Shown piece after piece: positions 26,901 to 39,401 of a DNA stretch of 64,000 nucleotides. Each line of letters opens with the position of its first letter. Position 1 is the first letter of the stretch. The notes below the pieces were generated by a model. It saw nothing but the letters and a program-made list of their open reading frames with translations. It was not told where the DNA came from and did not search any database. The DNA comes from Promerops cafer. Lineage: Eukaryota > Chordata > Aves > Passeriformes > Nectariniidae. The DNA lies in assembly GCA_013398275.1 (NCBI GenBank), contig VZSE01015313.1, positions 128,527 through 192,526 on the forward strand. The letters run 5' to 3'. The translations under genes and the position numbers were made by a program.

Positions 26901-28421
26901 TGGAAAGTTTTTGACGTAAGGGCAATTTATGGAAATAATAAGCTTAATTTTGTATAATTTTATGCCCTCTAATACTTGTTTTGAGCTCAGACTTGAGAAT
27001 AACTATACCATCACATGCCAAGACTGCCACCACCTCAGGGCACAAATCTCACACCAAAGTGTGAAGCAGGTGAAGCCTGGGGCCTGAGAGTTTGGGTCAC
27101 TGCTGTTGGGGTTAGGAAACAATCCCAACAACAGCACTTGCAGGTTCTTGACACAATTTCTCTTGATGCTGACAGCTTCTTTGAAGTTGACCCCTCAGTC
27201 TTCTGGGAAGTCTCTTAGGCTGAGGACTTTAGGACTGGTTTGGATATCTCAGGTGTCAAACTACTTGAATGCATCTGGTTCCACATATTCTCTTTTTTGT
27301 ACAGATAGATAAGGCTGAAGGTAAGCAATGCCTCTATGTCTAATGGTTGTTGAGTATAGCATATGCTTTTAGGAAATTTTTTAGTCCAACCAGTTAAAGA
27401 TTTCTAGCCCTGGAAGTAAGGCTTTGAGCTGTTGCATCTAACTTCCATAACTTAATATTTTTTAACTTGTGTGGGCAAGTTGCTTTCTGGTTTACTACAG
27501 CAGCTTTTTTACTGATTTTTTATTTATAAATACCTTTAAAATTTTTCTGGCAGTTACTCTTTTGGGAAGAGTGAAAAAAAAAAATGCATCAAGTCCACAG
27601 TTTAATGAATAAGTATATTTAAAGAGCTTTAGTATGGAAAACAGATATTAAGTTGTCTGTATTTGTTGTAAGTAAAGGCTATTCAAAGGAACTGTGATGG
27701 TATTTGTTGTATACTGGTTATTGCCGGGAGTCTGATTTGTCATTTGATGCATTATTATAGTGTGGTAAGATAGATTTTGCATGAGATTAACATTTTTTAT
27801 AACAGTATTTTTCTTATTGTCAAAGTCGAACCATGAAAATAGGTGTCGTGCATGTATTTGATTGACTGGGTGTAAGTTCAAAATTAATTAAACTTTACAC
27901 TGTGACTGAGAAAGCTGAAAAATTCTTGTGTACAACAACCAGTGATTTAATTACTTAAGTATGGCCTTTTGATGTTTGAAACTCTGACATGCACTGGGGT
28001 GTTTTATATGGTGGGAACTGCCTTCAGAAACAGAGGAATTAACCATAGAAATCTCTTGTTGAAAATGAATGCTTTTTTTTCCTGCCATATAAAATAGTTG
28101 TAGTCTCTGTAGTAGTTCTTTCTTCTTGCTTGTATCCCCTTTGGTTTTAAAGTGTTGTCATGGCAGTAATTTGTAGGCAAAAGAGCCATTTTTCTTCTGT
28201 ATTTTTTTTGTACATTCTGTTCTTGATTGTGCAAGTATCCCCAAGAAAAAGAATAAAAGATGACTTGAAGAACGAGGCGCAGCATGAGTTAAAGCATTTG
28301 ACAACCTGTTGGATTAAGCTGGTTTTGGCAGGATTAGTCATATGGCATTTGATGACCAGACTTTTGATTAGTCATGGTGTTTCAGCAAAGTCTCTTTGAG
28401 AAGGACATCAACACTGTACAG
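20916..28421. other. Unique non-coding region
   Basis: About 7.5 kb with no recognisable exon. It includes a purine-rich run at 21690-21735 (GGAAA/GAAAG units) and a weak tRNA-like stretch near 25320-25375. Frames of up to 124 codons (23156-23530) are not family-like. Confidence 0.45.
21690..21735. repeat. Purine-rich low-complexity run
   Basis: About 46 bases almost wholly of G and A on the plus strand (GGAAAGGAAAGGAAAAG and similar), interrupted by two ACAG units. Confidence 0.8.
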
Positions 28422-28976
28422 TGTGGTGAGTTGACCTTGGCTGGACACCAGTTGCCCACCGTCCACTCTATCACACTCATCTTCAGCAGGATGGAGGAGA
28501 GAGAAAATAAAAAGGAAAAAAAGTGAAGATCAAGATAAAGGCAGTTTAATAGGGTAAAGGTCACATGCATGGAAACAAAGGAAAACAGAAGATTTTATTC
28601 TCTACTTCCCATCAGCAGGATGTCCAGACCTTTCCCAGGAAGCAGGGCTTCAGTGCTCCTAGCAGCTCCTCTGGAAGACAAACATCATAATGACAAATAC
28701 CCACCCTTTCTCTTGGCTTTTATTGCTGAGCAGATGCCACATGGTATGGAATATCCCTTTGCTCAGCTGGGGTCAATTGTCCTGGCTCTATTCCCTCCCA
28801 AAATCTTGCCCAGCTCCAGCTGACACGTAGAGGGGCTGAGGAGTTTGAGAGGCAGCGTGGATGCTGTGTGAGCGCTGCTCTGCAGTTGCCAAACACCTCG
28901 CTAGCTACTGATACAAAGCACAGCACTGTGAGGGCAGCTATGGGGAAAACGGGCTCCATCTCAGCCAGACCCAGTA
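28422..28976 (-). mobile_element. Solo LTR of an avian endogenous retrovirus
   Basis: Related to the LTR at 20389-20915, in the same orientation. On the minus strand it begins near 28976 with a TACTGGGTCTGGCTGAGATG segment (a TG start changed to TA), carries an ACCCCAGCTGAGCAAAGGGA region, then an ATTAAACTG-like polyadenylation region near 28540-28550, and ends with CCAAGGTCAACTCACCACA at 28422. Possible target-site duplications are TACAG at 28417-28421 and TACAT at 28977-28981, matching at 4 of 5 bases. No retroviral internal genes are present. Confidence 0.75.
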
Positions 28977-29084
28977 TACATGGCTTTGGACTCTGCAAAC
29001 TTCCTAGCCATTAGGATATCTGGAGCTATGACATTGTTTCCCAAAGCATTATCCTAGAGAAACTGATTGATTATGTCTTGGACA

Positions 29085-30190
29085 TCATATTCTTAGGTAG
29101 GTTAAAAACTGTCTGGATGTCTGGGCCCAGAGAATGGTGGTGAATGCTGCTACCTCCAGTTGGTGGCTGGTCACTAGTGGGGTACCCCAAGGTTCAGTAT
29201 TAGGGCCAGTCCTGTTTGATATCTTTATTGATGATCTGGACCAGGGGATCAGTAAGTGTGCAGATGACACCAAGCGGATCTGCTGGAGGGTAGGAGGGCT
29301 GTGTGGATCTGCTGGAGGGTAGAAGGGCTCTGCAGAAGGATCTGGACAGGCTGGATTGATGGGCCAAGGCCAGTGGTATGAGGTCATATATATAAAGGCA
29401 AGGTACCAGGTGTTTCACGTGAGTCACAACAGCCCGCTGTAGTGCTCCAGGCTTGGGAATGAGTGGCTGGAAAGCTGCCTGGTAGAAAAGGACCTTGGGG
29501 TGCTAGTTGGCAGATGGCTGAACCTGAGCCAGCGTGTGCCCAGGTGGCCAAAAAGGCCAGTGGCATCCTGGCCTGTATCAGCAGCAGTGTGGCCAGCAGG
29601 ACCAGGGCAGTGATTGTCCCCTGTACTCGGCACTGGTGAGGCTGCCCCTCAAATCCTGGGCTCAGTTCTGGGACATTGACCTGATGTCCACAGAAGGACA
29701 ACTAAGCTGGGAGAGGGTCTGGAGCACAAGTCTGATGAGGAGCAGCTGAGGGAGCTGGGGGTGTTTAGCCTGGAGAACAGGAAGCTCAGGGAAGATGTTA
29801 TTGCTGTCTACAGCTACCTGAAAGAGGATGTGGCCAGGTCAGCCTCTTATCCCAGGTAACAGGTGGCCAGGATGAGAGGAAATGACCTCAAGTTGTACCA
29901 GGGGAGGTTTAGATTGGTTATTAGGAAAAATTCTTCAGATGAAAGGTTCGTCAAGCATTGGAACAGGTTGCCCAAGGAAGTGGTTGAATCACCATCCCTG
30001 AAGGTACTAAAAGATGCAAAAAAAGTAAATGTAAAAAAAAAAAAAGACATAAAAAAGACTTAAAAGTGTAGATGTAATGCCTGGGGACGTGGTTTAGTGG
30101 TGGACTTGGCAGTCTTAGGTTAACAGTTGGAATGGATGGTCTTAAAGTTCTTTTCCAACCAAATGATTCTATAATTAGATGATTCTATAT
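29085..30190 (+). mobile_element. CR1 LINE, 3' part with reverse-transcriptase remnant
   Basis: This is the clearest CR1 in the window. A plus-strand frame (29134-29322) encodes the reverse-transcriptase motif SGVPQGSVLGPVLF, followed by DIFIDDLDQG and ADDTK, the F/YADD catalytic region with Cys replacing the residue before ADD. Downstream follow the CR1 3' ORF and UTR segments (for example AGCCTGGAGAACAGGAAGCT near 29768) and the terminus TTCCAACCAAATGATTCTAT at about 30154-30173, with partial repeats after it. The copy is 5'-truncated, frameshifted and inactive. A 30-bp segment (GGATCTGCTGGAGGGTAG) is tandemly duplicated near 29276-29322. An A-rich insertion lies at 30016-30060. Confidence 0.93.
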
Positions 30191-30597
30191 CCTAATTTTT
30201 GCAGTAAAGATTTAGCCAAGCTTACTTCATTTTTTTATACTGGAAATTTTAATGTTGACTATCCCCTTTTGGAAAGGGCTTCTTAGCATTAAATTTGATT
30301 ATCACAACCTCCATTCATGCTCTGTTACATTAGGTGTTTTAATGCATTAAAATTCACGAAGACAGCTAGACAATAAAAATAGAGTATGTCAGAAGAAAAT
30401 GTAAAAGGCTGTTTCTCAATCCTTAATCTGATTTAAAACCAACTGAAACAGTTCTTTCAATGGATCAACTTTCACTTGTACTGGGCTTCTTTAGTGCAGT
30501 AGAATAGTCTATTGTGGGAGGCATTAAGTGATGTCAGATTGGAGGATACTACAATAAAACATGGGCAAGCAAATGAGTTCTCTTTGATTTTTATTTT
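30191..30597. other. Non-coding, nothing recognised
   Basis: AT-rich unique sequence between the CR1 3' terminus and the next LTR-like block. Confidence 0.4.
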
Positions 30598-31400
30598 TGT
30601 GGTAGTTTAACACCGGTTGGAAACTAAACTCCAAATAAGCCAGTTCTCTTTCTCCTTCTCCTTCTGATAAGAGAGGGACAAAGGCAGAGAATATGGGTTG
30701 AGATGATAATTTTCTGGAAGCAAAAGGCAATGGAATAAGAAATGCATGGTAGCAGCAGCAGTATTAAGAACAAAAGTATGCAAAAGAGAAGGTGTTTTAC
30801 ACACAGAAGGTGTTCACCACCTCAACTTAGTTCCATGTGGCAGCTGAGACAAAGGATTGTGGCCACTTCCTGCAGCTGACTCTCCCTGTCCCTGAGCCCA
30901 AGACAACAGAAAACAATGACAGACAAGTCCCCAAAAGTGAGACTGTCCACATCTCACCATGCCACCACTTCGGATGCTGGACTTGATTTCACACAGCATC
31001 GGCGAGGCTGCTTTTGACCACTCTGCCCGGCTCTGCTTGGCTCTCTTCAGCTCAGGTTGGCCCCTTTTGACTCAGGTTAGACTCAGCTGGGCTCAGGCTT
31101 GCCTCCACCTCTTGGTTCCACGTGGTGCTTCCAGCAGCAGTGCCTCTTTTGAGCACATCATGGAGCTGTGTCTCAGAGGAACGGGTAGGGGATGGCGTCG
31201 TTGGCTGCGGATGGAGGCCACAGGGCAGATCCTGACCACCTGTCTGCTGGAGAGAAGGAGGCAAAAGGCTCCTTCCAGGAGCTGTGTTCAGCTTTTCTTT
31301 CCCCTGAAACCAAGCCCCCCAGTGAGGATGTGGGTGGTATAAAATGGCAATATAGCCATGCCCACACAGTGCTGAGCTCTGCCCCTTCTCTGCAGACAAG
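30598..31400. mobile_element. LTR-like endogenous retrovirus block
   Basis: The block opens with TGTGGTAGTTTAACACCGGT at 30598, which resembles the edge of the LTR at 28422, and its GC-rich middle and A-rich stretch near 30770 resemble another bird LTR type. A TATA-like GGTATAAAATGG lies near 31332-31345. Strand and the right boundary are uncertain. Open frames across it (127 codons plus at 30959-31342; 115 minus) have no viral gene resemblance and are attributed to the GC-richer composition. Confidence 0.55.
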
Positions 31401-32310
31401 ACAGTTTCTTATATTGAAGGTTCCTGCTATGAAATGAGACCATCATTGCTTAACTTTAAAGTAGATCACTGCTTAAAAGTCAATGCTTCTGTTAACTTGT
31501 TGTCCAAAAAGAACATTAGCTTCTGTTTTACAAATTGTCTTGAAGCTGTCAATTTCATTTGTGAAGCTGTTCCTTCTGGGCTTAGCACCAGCAAGAGGCT
31601 AAAGGAAAATCCACCTCTCTCTGTCTGCGTTCAATACAGGAGAATCACATTCAGCAAATATTTGAAGACCATTGTATATGGTATGTGAAACCAGAAGAAG
31701 TAGGTCAATACTAAGCAAGCTGTTTCCTACAAAATATTTATACAAATAGAATTGAAGTGGATGTGGAATAATTTATTCTTCATACAGGATCAGGGAGAAT
31801 TTGCTGCCTACACAATAATTCTGAGAACTGAATACTGCAGCTGAATAAAGGATTTCAAAATTGGAAAGGAAATGGGAACCTCAAAATTATTTTTTTCTCT
31901 GTGGTGTGAAAGGAAATATAAAGATGTCCAACTCCAAACTATTATGTTACTGAGCAAATGGCACAGTTACTCATGATCAATATACCTCCCCTTGCCACTA
32001 AGCTCCCTTGGCACTGATCAGAGGCAACAGCTGGATTCTAAATGGCTTTGTACAAACTGGCAAACTAGAAAAGCCTAATTTCCCATAATGGTCACTCTGG
32101 GCATGAGATTGTGTTGTAAAATTGTGATTAGTGGGGATCTGAAGGGGCTCTGCTGGTCCCTTCCTATTCAAGTGGAAAAAGTCTTTCTCCTTCCCTGAAT
32201 TTTTTTTAAATTTTTGTACAAAACATTTTTGACATGCCAAAATATAATATACTTGCAATAGTTGGTAATTGTTTTTTTAAAGAATATTTTAGGACTACAG
32301 TGAGCCTGAA

Positions 32311-32354
32311 TACTTTTGAACAAATTAGTTTCCAAATACTTTGAACAAATTAGT
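32311..32354. repeat. Two-copy direct repeat
   Basis: TACTTTTGAACAAATTAGT (from 32311) and TACTTTGAACAAATTAGT (from 32337) form an imperfect tandem pair with a period of about 26 bp. Confidence 0.8.
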
Positions 32355-35300
32355 AGTTGTGTCCCACCCAAAACTGATTCCAGAACTTTGCTCTGGAATC
32401 AGTTGTTTGCCTGTTGTACCACAATACACACAACATTCAAGTTGTAAGAGAAGATAAAAGAGCTGTTTCATTAATTAAGTACCTTCTCTTGACTGTGTAT
32501 GCAAAATAAATTTTAGCAGTACACTCGATAAAGGAAGTTTAGATAAAATGGATGTGTGAAAAACTGTCTTACTGTGAATGAAGTAAATATTGGTGCAGCA
32601 GATCTTTGTAATATCTTTTAGTTTAAGTTGTTTAACTCAACTAAAATATGCCTTCTAACACAAGATTTGCCTATATATTTTTCATTTACCTTTGTTTTTT
32701 TCCAGTTTTGTAAAACAATGCAGCATTCTTTCTCTGCCAGCAAGAAGTGTGTATCTATTGCTTCATTGAATGGAAGCAGGTTGAGATCTCATAGTAAACA
32801 GCTCCAACTATTTATTAAACTATTTTAGATAACTGCAGATGAATTATTTAATACAGTAGATACCTTTTTATAAATTAAAGTGAATGAACCAATAAATCTT
32901 ATGTGCATCTTCTTGTTCTATTTCTGTCTTCCCATCCTTTCATCCCCACACAAATCCTAGTTCTCTCACTCCCCTTTCAAAATGCCCTTTGTTTCCTTCT
33001 CTCTCTCTGCACATCTGGTTGTCCCGCTCTTCTCCCTTCCCCCTTCCAGCTTGATAGTCTCATTTTTAAAGCTTTGTTCTGCAAAGTACATAATTAAGCA
33101 GCAAGACATGACAGGACATGAATATCGCTGTATTAATTGAGGGGAGAGAGAGAGAAACTGAAAGAAAACTACAGAGAAACAATACCAGCTGGCACTCCAT
33201 GGGTGTACAATTTGCAATTCATTTAGAAGAAAGCTCGTCCATGGGGTGGAATTTTCATTGGAAAGTGATGGCCAAGCCCATGTACCAAATGGATGCTTCT
33301 CAGACAGGAGCTTTGCTTTGCACATGGGGCTGCAGCTCTCACTGGTTAGACCGGCTCTGATCTCTGCTGCTGGCCTTTTGTGACCGAGGGGGCTCCGCCG
33401 CTGAAAATCTATTAACTGTTCCACAGAGATGGAGGACTCTTTTTGATGGCTATTGCAGTGCAAGTGACATCCTTCTGCTGAGAAGTAGGTGTTAATAGTA
33501 TCATCCTGTACTTAGCTAAAGTGACTGTAACATCTGTCCAGTGCTAGTAATTGTAACAGCCATTTTCACTAGAAAATGGGCAAAGAAAATACTAATGAAT
33601 GGTTGGCAAGGGCCTGCAAGTGTGAAGTCTCTACTGCCTATCTCTATGTCCAAGTGGTGTACAGTAAACTTTGTTACTGAGGAGGAAGAAAGAGGGCAAA
33701 TAAAAATTCTTTCCCATAAGAAAAGAGCAAGCTGGTAGCAGTCACAGTGGGGAGAGCTGGCAGAAGGAACTGCGTGCACAGAGCAACCAGCCCACTGTGC
33801 TAAGACTGGAATTGCTTTTTAATATTCTGTAAATTTGGTGATGTTTTAGTAATTTATACACACCAGAGTGGAAAAATGAAAACTGTACTGATGTGTGCAG
33901 TTGGGCTGGGTCAGATTGAAAGCTTTAAAAAGAAAAATTCTGAATTAATTCCAATTCAATCTTTTTCCTGGACTAGGCCAGTTTGCATTTCAAATGCAAT
34001 CCTGAGTTGAAGTAAATCTGTAGAACATGCTTACAGATATTTGAAGCAACAAGACTTCTGCATGCAGATGTAACTGAGAATTAAACATGTAGTTTATCAT
34101 CTGTGTGCATGTGTGAGCATGATGATACATCACTGTCCTAGCCTGTAGTAGTACAAAATGGTAAGGATCAGAGATGCACTTCATGGCAACTAATAAAGTA
34201 CAGAACATTTTGTCTGTTTTCTCAGACTTTTATTCCTCCCAGCTAGTGACTGGCTTCCAAAAAAATGCCCAGGCATTGGTCATGAGTGGTTCAAGAAAAA
34301 CAGAGAAGTTATTCAAAAAATCACATGAAAAATTGCTTCTTCTTCTGTACATTTTTAAGTCTGATGTAAGACTTGAAAACATTTAGGTGATCTTGGTTGT
34401 TTTCTTGGGGGCACTGTCTGCAGCAGTAAATGTAGTTTTATTACACAGATGCTGTGCAGCATGTTTATACATACATGCTTAGACTTTGCATCATATATGA
34501 AACTAATATATTTATATACGATTGGCAAAGTTTTAATGTTAAGTTAGTTTTAATGATGAACAGCTTTTTCATTTGAGAAAGTAGTTTTTAATGGGTGGTG
34601 TTTTTTAAAACAAGTTTTGATACTGAAGCATCAGAACGATAGTAGGACCAAAATTCTTGTGGGCAGTTGTGTCGTTCAGAAGAGATTCCAGATAAAACAT
34701 TCCAGATTCTTCTTAGTAATTATCCTAGGCCAGAATAGGAACTGGGACCCACTTTGCCTTCATGCCTCTTTTCCTGGTCACTGGAAAAGACAGCTTTGTT
34801 CTAATTTTGTCTTTAAAACAAACATAATTCTGTTAACTCCATTCATCCTGTAGACCACCTTACCTCACACAGTGATTTTGACCTTCCAGAATTCCCTACA
34901 TTATAGTGATTTATTTTTATTTTGCCTTCTCGCTTGGAGGGAGGGCAATACTTTCATCTTCCATGCCAAGGTCTGGTGGCTGCAGTTTGTGTGCTCTAAG
35001 GTGTATGTTCTTGCAGTTGATGTACTTACTTTTGTTCCTTGTGAGCTGGGCTTTGTTCACTTTTCAGGTTTGCAGAGGCCAGCAATTGGCATCTGTGAGC
35101 AGTGCCTGCTGAAGGTACTGAGAATTGAACACGGATATACATGGGCAGAACATGGATCTGCTTTGAAAACTGTTGAAGTGATGTTAATTTTTTCATTCTG
35201 TTTTATACTAGAGCAGCTTTGAGAGGGTTGTCTTGGTCTCTTAGGAGAAATTCTGTCATGAAGATACATGAATAAATAGTGAAAACTCATTGAGTGATCC

Positions 35301-38281
35301 TACAGTAAAAAAAAGAACTTAGGCTATTTCTTGTATCTTATTTTCCTGAAGATGTTGAAATGTAGGAAACAATGGGGAAGGAAAAAACCATTTTTCACTA
35401 CATTTTATGGTGTTTCTGCTGCCTAGATTCTGTCATTGTTGCTTTATGGAGTACTTTACTTCCACATTTGCATCAAAATTGAGCTAGACCCTTCTGAAAC
35501 AGGGCAATTAAAAAAAAAAATTAATGCTTACTTTCTTCCCCCTGAGATTTAACTATGCCCACAGCACCATCAAAGGAATGGATATTATGGATTTTGTCTG
35601 AAATGTCATGGAAGAAGAGTGGGAACAAGATGCATTCAGCTGGTTTTGTGACTTCTGATGCACGATAAAGTTGCAGAGCCCTGTGTATCAATCTGTCTTC
35701 CAATTAAGTGTATTTAAACCTTGGGAGGATCTTGCTGCACGTCTTATTTTTTTTGTCCCAATACTTCCAGTTCCCCCTTAAGACTTTGTTTTTCACTACC
35801 CTTTGGTGAGGATACCTTATTATCCTCACCTGAATAAAGGAGAGTCAGACATCTTCAGAGTCTGCGTGACTGTAAGTAAGTGAAAATCAAATTGTTTGAC
35901 ATTTGTCCTTCAACTTCTTGTTTCTGTCCTCCTTTCCTTACAGTGCTTTCCTGCATGGTAACAGATGCTGTTTGATTTCTGTCACGTTTTCCATGTTTTG
36001 TCTCACCTGTTCTGAATTTCTATAAGAATTCAAAATTTATGCTTTATTTTCCCTTTACATTTTAAGTGTTCTATTCCGGGCTTCAGACTTTGCAGCTTCT
36101 TCTTTATAGTGGAGTATTAAAATATCTTGTCAGTTTAATATAGTCTTGGCTTGCATCAAGAAGGTTCCTGTCCAGATTTCCAAACTGAGAATGGGTAGCT
36201 TGCCCTTGTCTTTGACTGTATGAAGAAAACCACATTCTTACTCTGCTTTTGCTGTATCCTTGTTGCCATAAGAATAATTTCTCATTTGTTATATGACACT
36301 ACAGTTTTTCAGATGTTAATGGCAATGGAAGTTCTTTCTGCATACTTTTCGTCCGTGATTCATTTAATTCTATTTTTTTACCTAATTATAGTCATATATT
36401 TAGTGTGTTTTATATATAAATTTTTATTTATTGCATAATAAGATTATACTTTTTGTTTGAGAAATTGATCTTTATTGAAGTCATAAAGTCAAGAAACCCA
36501 CACACCAAATGTTTATGTTAGTAGCAAAATTGCTAGAGTGGATCATTGTGGTGCAGTATCCTTTAGTTTGTGGAAGATTTTGGTAAACTAGAAGGATTTC
36601 AGAGACCACTAGTCAAGAATGAAATATTACTGGAACTGCAAAAATCTGTAGCAAGCTATGGCAAATTTGGGATCAATATGGAAGGATAACTCTTCAAAAT
36701 AGTAATAAATATGCAAATGTTTGGAGCTGGAAATCGAAAGAACCATAAAGTCAATGTAAATGCTACAGCTGAAAGAATTCTTACCTGTTTAGAAAATCTG
36801 GATGAATAATGGTATTTTCCCAAATTATTGGGTTTGGAAGTGCCAGTGCACATTAACCCAAGTTAACAGGCAGTTGCTGCACGGGGGATCTATTTCCTGG
36901 ACTGCCAAGTCTGCCTCTAACTCCAAACGTGATACCTTGCAACAGGAAAATAGATTATGGGAATGCCATATATAGTTGTGGCAGAAAGCCTAATTCAGAT
37001 AAGAAATACAGCCCATGGAAGTATGAATTGGAGAAAGAAAATGTGGATACAACACAACCTTGTCCTTTGTAAATAGAAGTAGTTTTTGAGTGAAAACTAG
37101 AAAAGCTGTAAAGTTCTTGATTATTTTCTACTGAAAAATCAGCTTCTTTCTCATGAGAGCAGAATAATTTAGAAAAACTGGTGCAACCAGTTTTCATTAA
37201 AAAAGGATTTGGATGGAATTGTTTTATTTTATGTTTGTGTGTGCGTGTTTGGGGGTGGAAGGACGTTGACTGAAGTTGTCTGTGGTGTGGCTTCTTTTCC
37301 CAATCACCAAGGAAGAGTAGTGAAGTTTCAGTTTTCTAATGATATTGTGGAGCTTTAGCTATTTAAAAAAAAATTAAAAATAAGTTGAGATGGACAGGTG
37401 TCAGAAATTGTTTCAATTTAGGCAGTTCTTCCCTGAGAGTGTCTTGCTCTCCAAGATGTTTAAGGATGAATGTAGATGCTTTCCAGCCAGTGGTAGAAAC
37501 CAAAAGTCTTGCAAGTCTCTATAGCTGTAAACTATTCCCAGTGCATGTAACTTCACAGTAATATAGTGGGCAGAAATTTATGCTTGATCTCAGCTGGTTG
37601 TCTGTGCCCTGAAGCATGAAGACTGAGGTTCTTGCAATTTTTAGTCTAGTTACAGAGGCTATTAATCATTATGTTCAATCCGTTCTTGGATACTCCTAAG
37701 CTCTTTGTTCAATATGTTCTGAGCTATTGAACCTCACAGGTCAATTACACAGTGTTTATAAAACTAATTCTAGATTTTGACCAGCAATGAAAACATAACC
37801 TTCGGTGGGACCAGTTATTGCTTTTAAGTCAACTGTTGTTTTCTCTGTTACATAGGTGAGTGGAAAAAAACCATCAAACTTATAAAATATTCAGATTTCA
37901 TAGAGAGGGAAAGGCAGCTAAGTGTAGATGAGCTTTGGAAATTTCTGTAACCCTGTCTTTGTTTCTGTTCTGGTTTCTCAATGGTAATTCTGGAGTTAGT
38001 GTTAATCTTTTACAGTCTGTTGACCTCCAATGTCTCAATGGGCAGTTTATTCCAGTGGATAGATGTCTGCTACTGTTGCAGTGCTGGGATTTTATTCCCT
38101 CCATCTGGAGTAAAGAGATGCTCAGCATGTTTAGGTAATGTGAAATTTCATTCTTTACTCCCCAACAAGTGAGGCATTTGTTTAGAGACCTGGGACGTGA
38201 TTCCCCTGGCTTTTTTATTTCTTTATTTTTCTTCAAATCAATGATAATTTCATTAGCCTGATTCTGGTGGTGTACTTTTTT

Positions 38282-38363
38282 AACAAAAAAGCAAAACAAA
38301 ATGAAACCAACAAAAAAACCCCAAAACCAAAAACCAAAACCAGCCCCGATCCAAAACAAAATG
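38282..38363. repeat. A/C-rich low-complexity tract
   Basis: Mostly A with scattered C (CAAAAAAACCCCAAAACC and similar). It is the complement of the T/G tracts elsewhere in the window. It holds open the 204-codon minus-strand frame and a Lys/Pro-rich plus frame. Confidence 0.85.
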
Positions 38364-39401
38364 CCAAAATATACAATGAAAACAACTGGACCCCAGTATT
38401 TTGCTATATATTCTATAAATGTCAGGACACTATAGTTACTGTTAGGATAGCTGTCAATATGTAAAAGGTTATCAGCTTCCCAGACAATTTTGTGGACTTG
38501 GGAGAAGACCATCTGGAGGAGAAACGGAGCATAGCCAATGACTGCAGAAGAGAATCATCACCAGTATCACACTCAATTAATGCAAATGTTCAGCTGCTGA
38601 ATTGCTGCATAAAAAGCTGACACGACGACACCTTGATTTTTCCTTGGGGAAAATTTTAGTAAAACATCACCCTGTTCTGGGAATGAAAATTACCTATCAT
38701 TAGGAGTGTAGGCCAAAAGTTACATGTTTCTTTCTCTTCTAGGAAGTGTAGTAGCTGGCTAATTTGTGTGCTATGAAATGAAAACTTTCTCAGTTGTGTA
38801 ACATGCATTTCATCATGGTGAGTTGAATAGACTGGGAATTTTCCTTCCAAAATTAAAGGTGCTTCTTTTACAACATATTTTTCCACCTTGAACAGGCAAA
38901 TATTACGTTTCTTCTTTTAAAATGCTGAGTGTTGACCATCTCTGAATCAGTACTTCCACATGTAGGAAGGGACCTTCCCTTTCTCCTGCATTCATTTCCC
39001 CTGACTGGCCTCTGCAGTGAGGCTGTTTGGGATCTGGACAGTTTCTGATCATTAAGTAGGAAAGATACCAGACTCACAAAGATTATCATTTGTAGATACT
39101 GAAACCTTTTACAAGCAAATTTAAAAATTGTGTATCATATTTTAACTAAACGGGGATTATTAGAACTGCTTCGTGATTTTCTAAGCAAGACAAATGTATA
39201 CATTCAAGTAACTAAGAAATAATGTGGGGATTTTTTTCCTGTTAGATTCCAAATCTCATTTGGAAATCTTTCAAGTATGAGTAGACGAATTTGACTGAGT
39301 AGTCCAGTTAGCATCACCATCTTACTCAATACTGTGCCCTTTCAGCTTCCAGTGAGTTACCAGAAACACTTTACTGCAGGGATGGTCTTTGCAGCAGTAG
39401 A

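Larger units (their letters stand above)
31401..39401. other. Unique non-coding region
   Basis: About 8 kb without an assignable exon. The two longest frames are 204 codons on the minus strand (37898-38512) and 165 codons on the minus strand (32966-33463). The first runs through an A/C-rich tract and has Phe/Trp/Gly-rich low-complexity sequence, so it is not believed. The second is not recognised as a family. Confidence 0.45.

Noticed and set aside
37898..38512. 204-codon minus-strand open frame
   Set aside because: It runs through an A/C-rich low-complexity tract, which gives a Phe/Trp/Gly-rich stretch. There is no domain resemblance, no splice context and no continuation.
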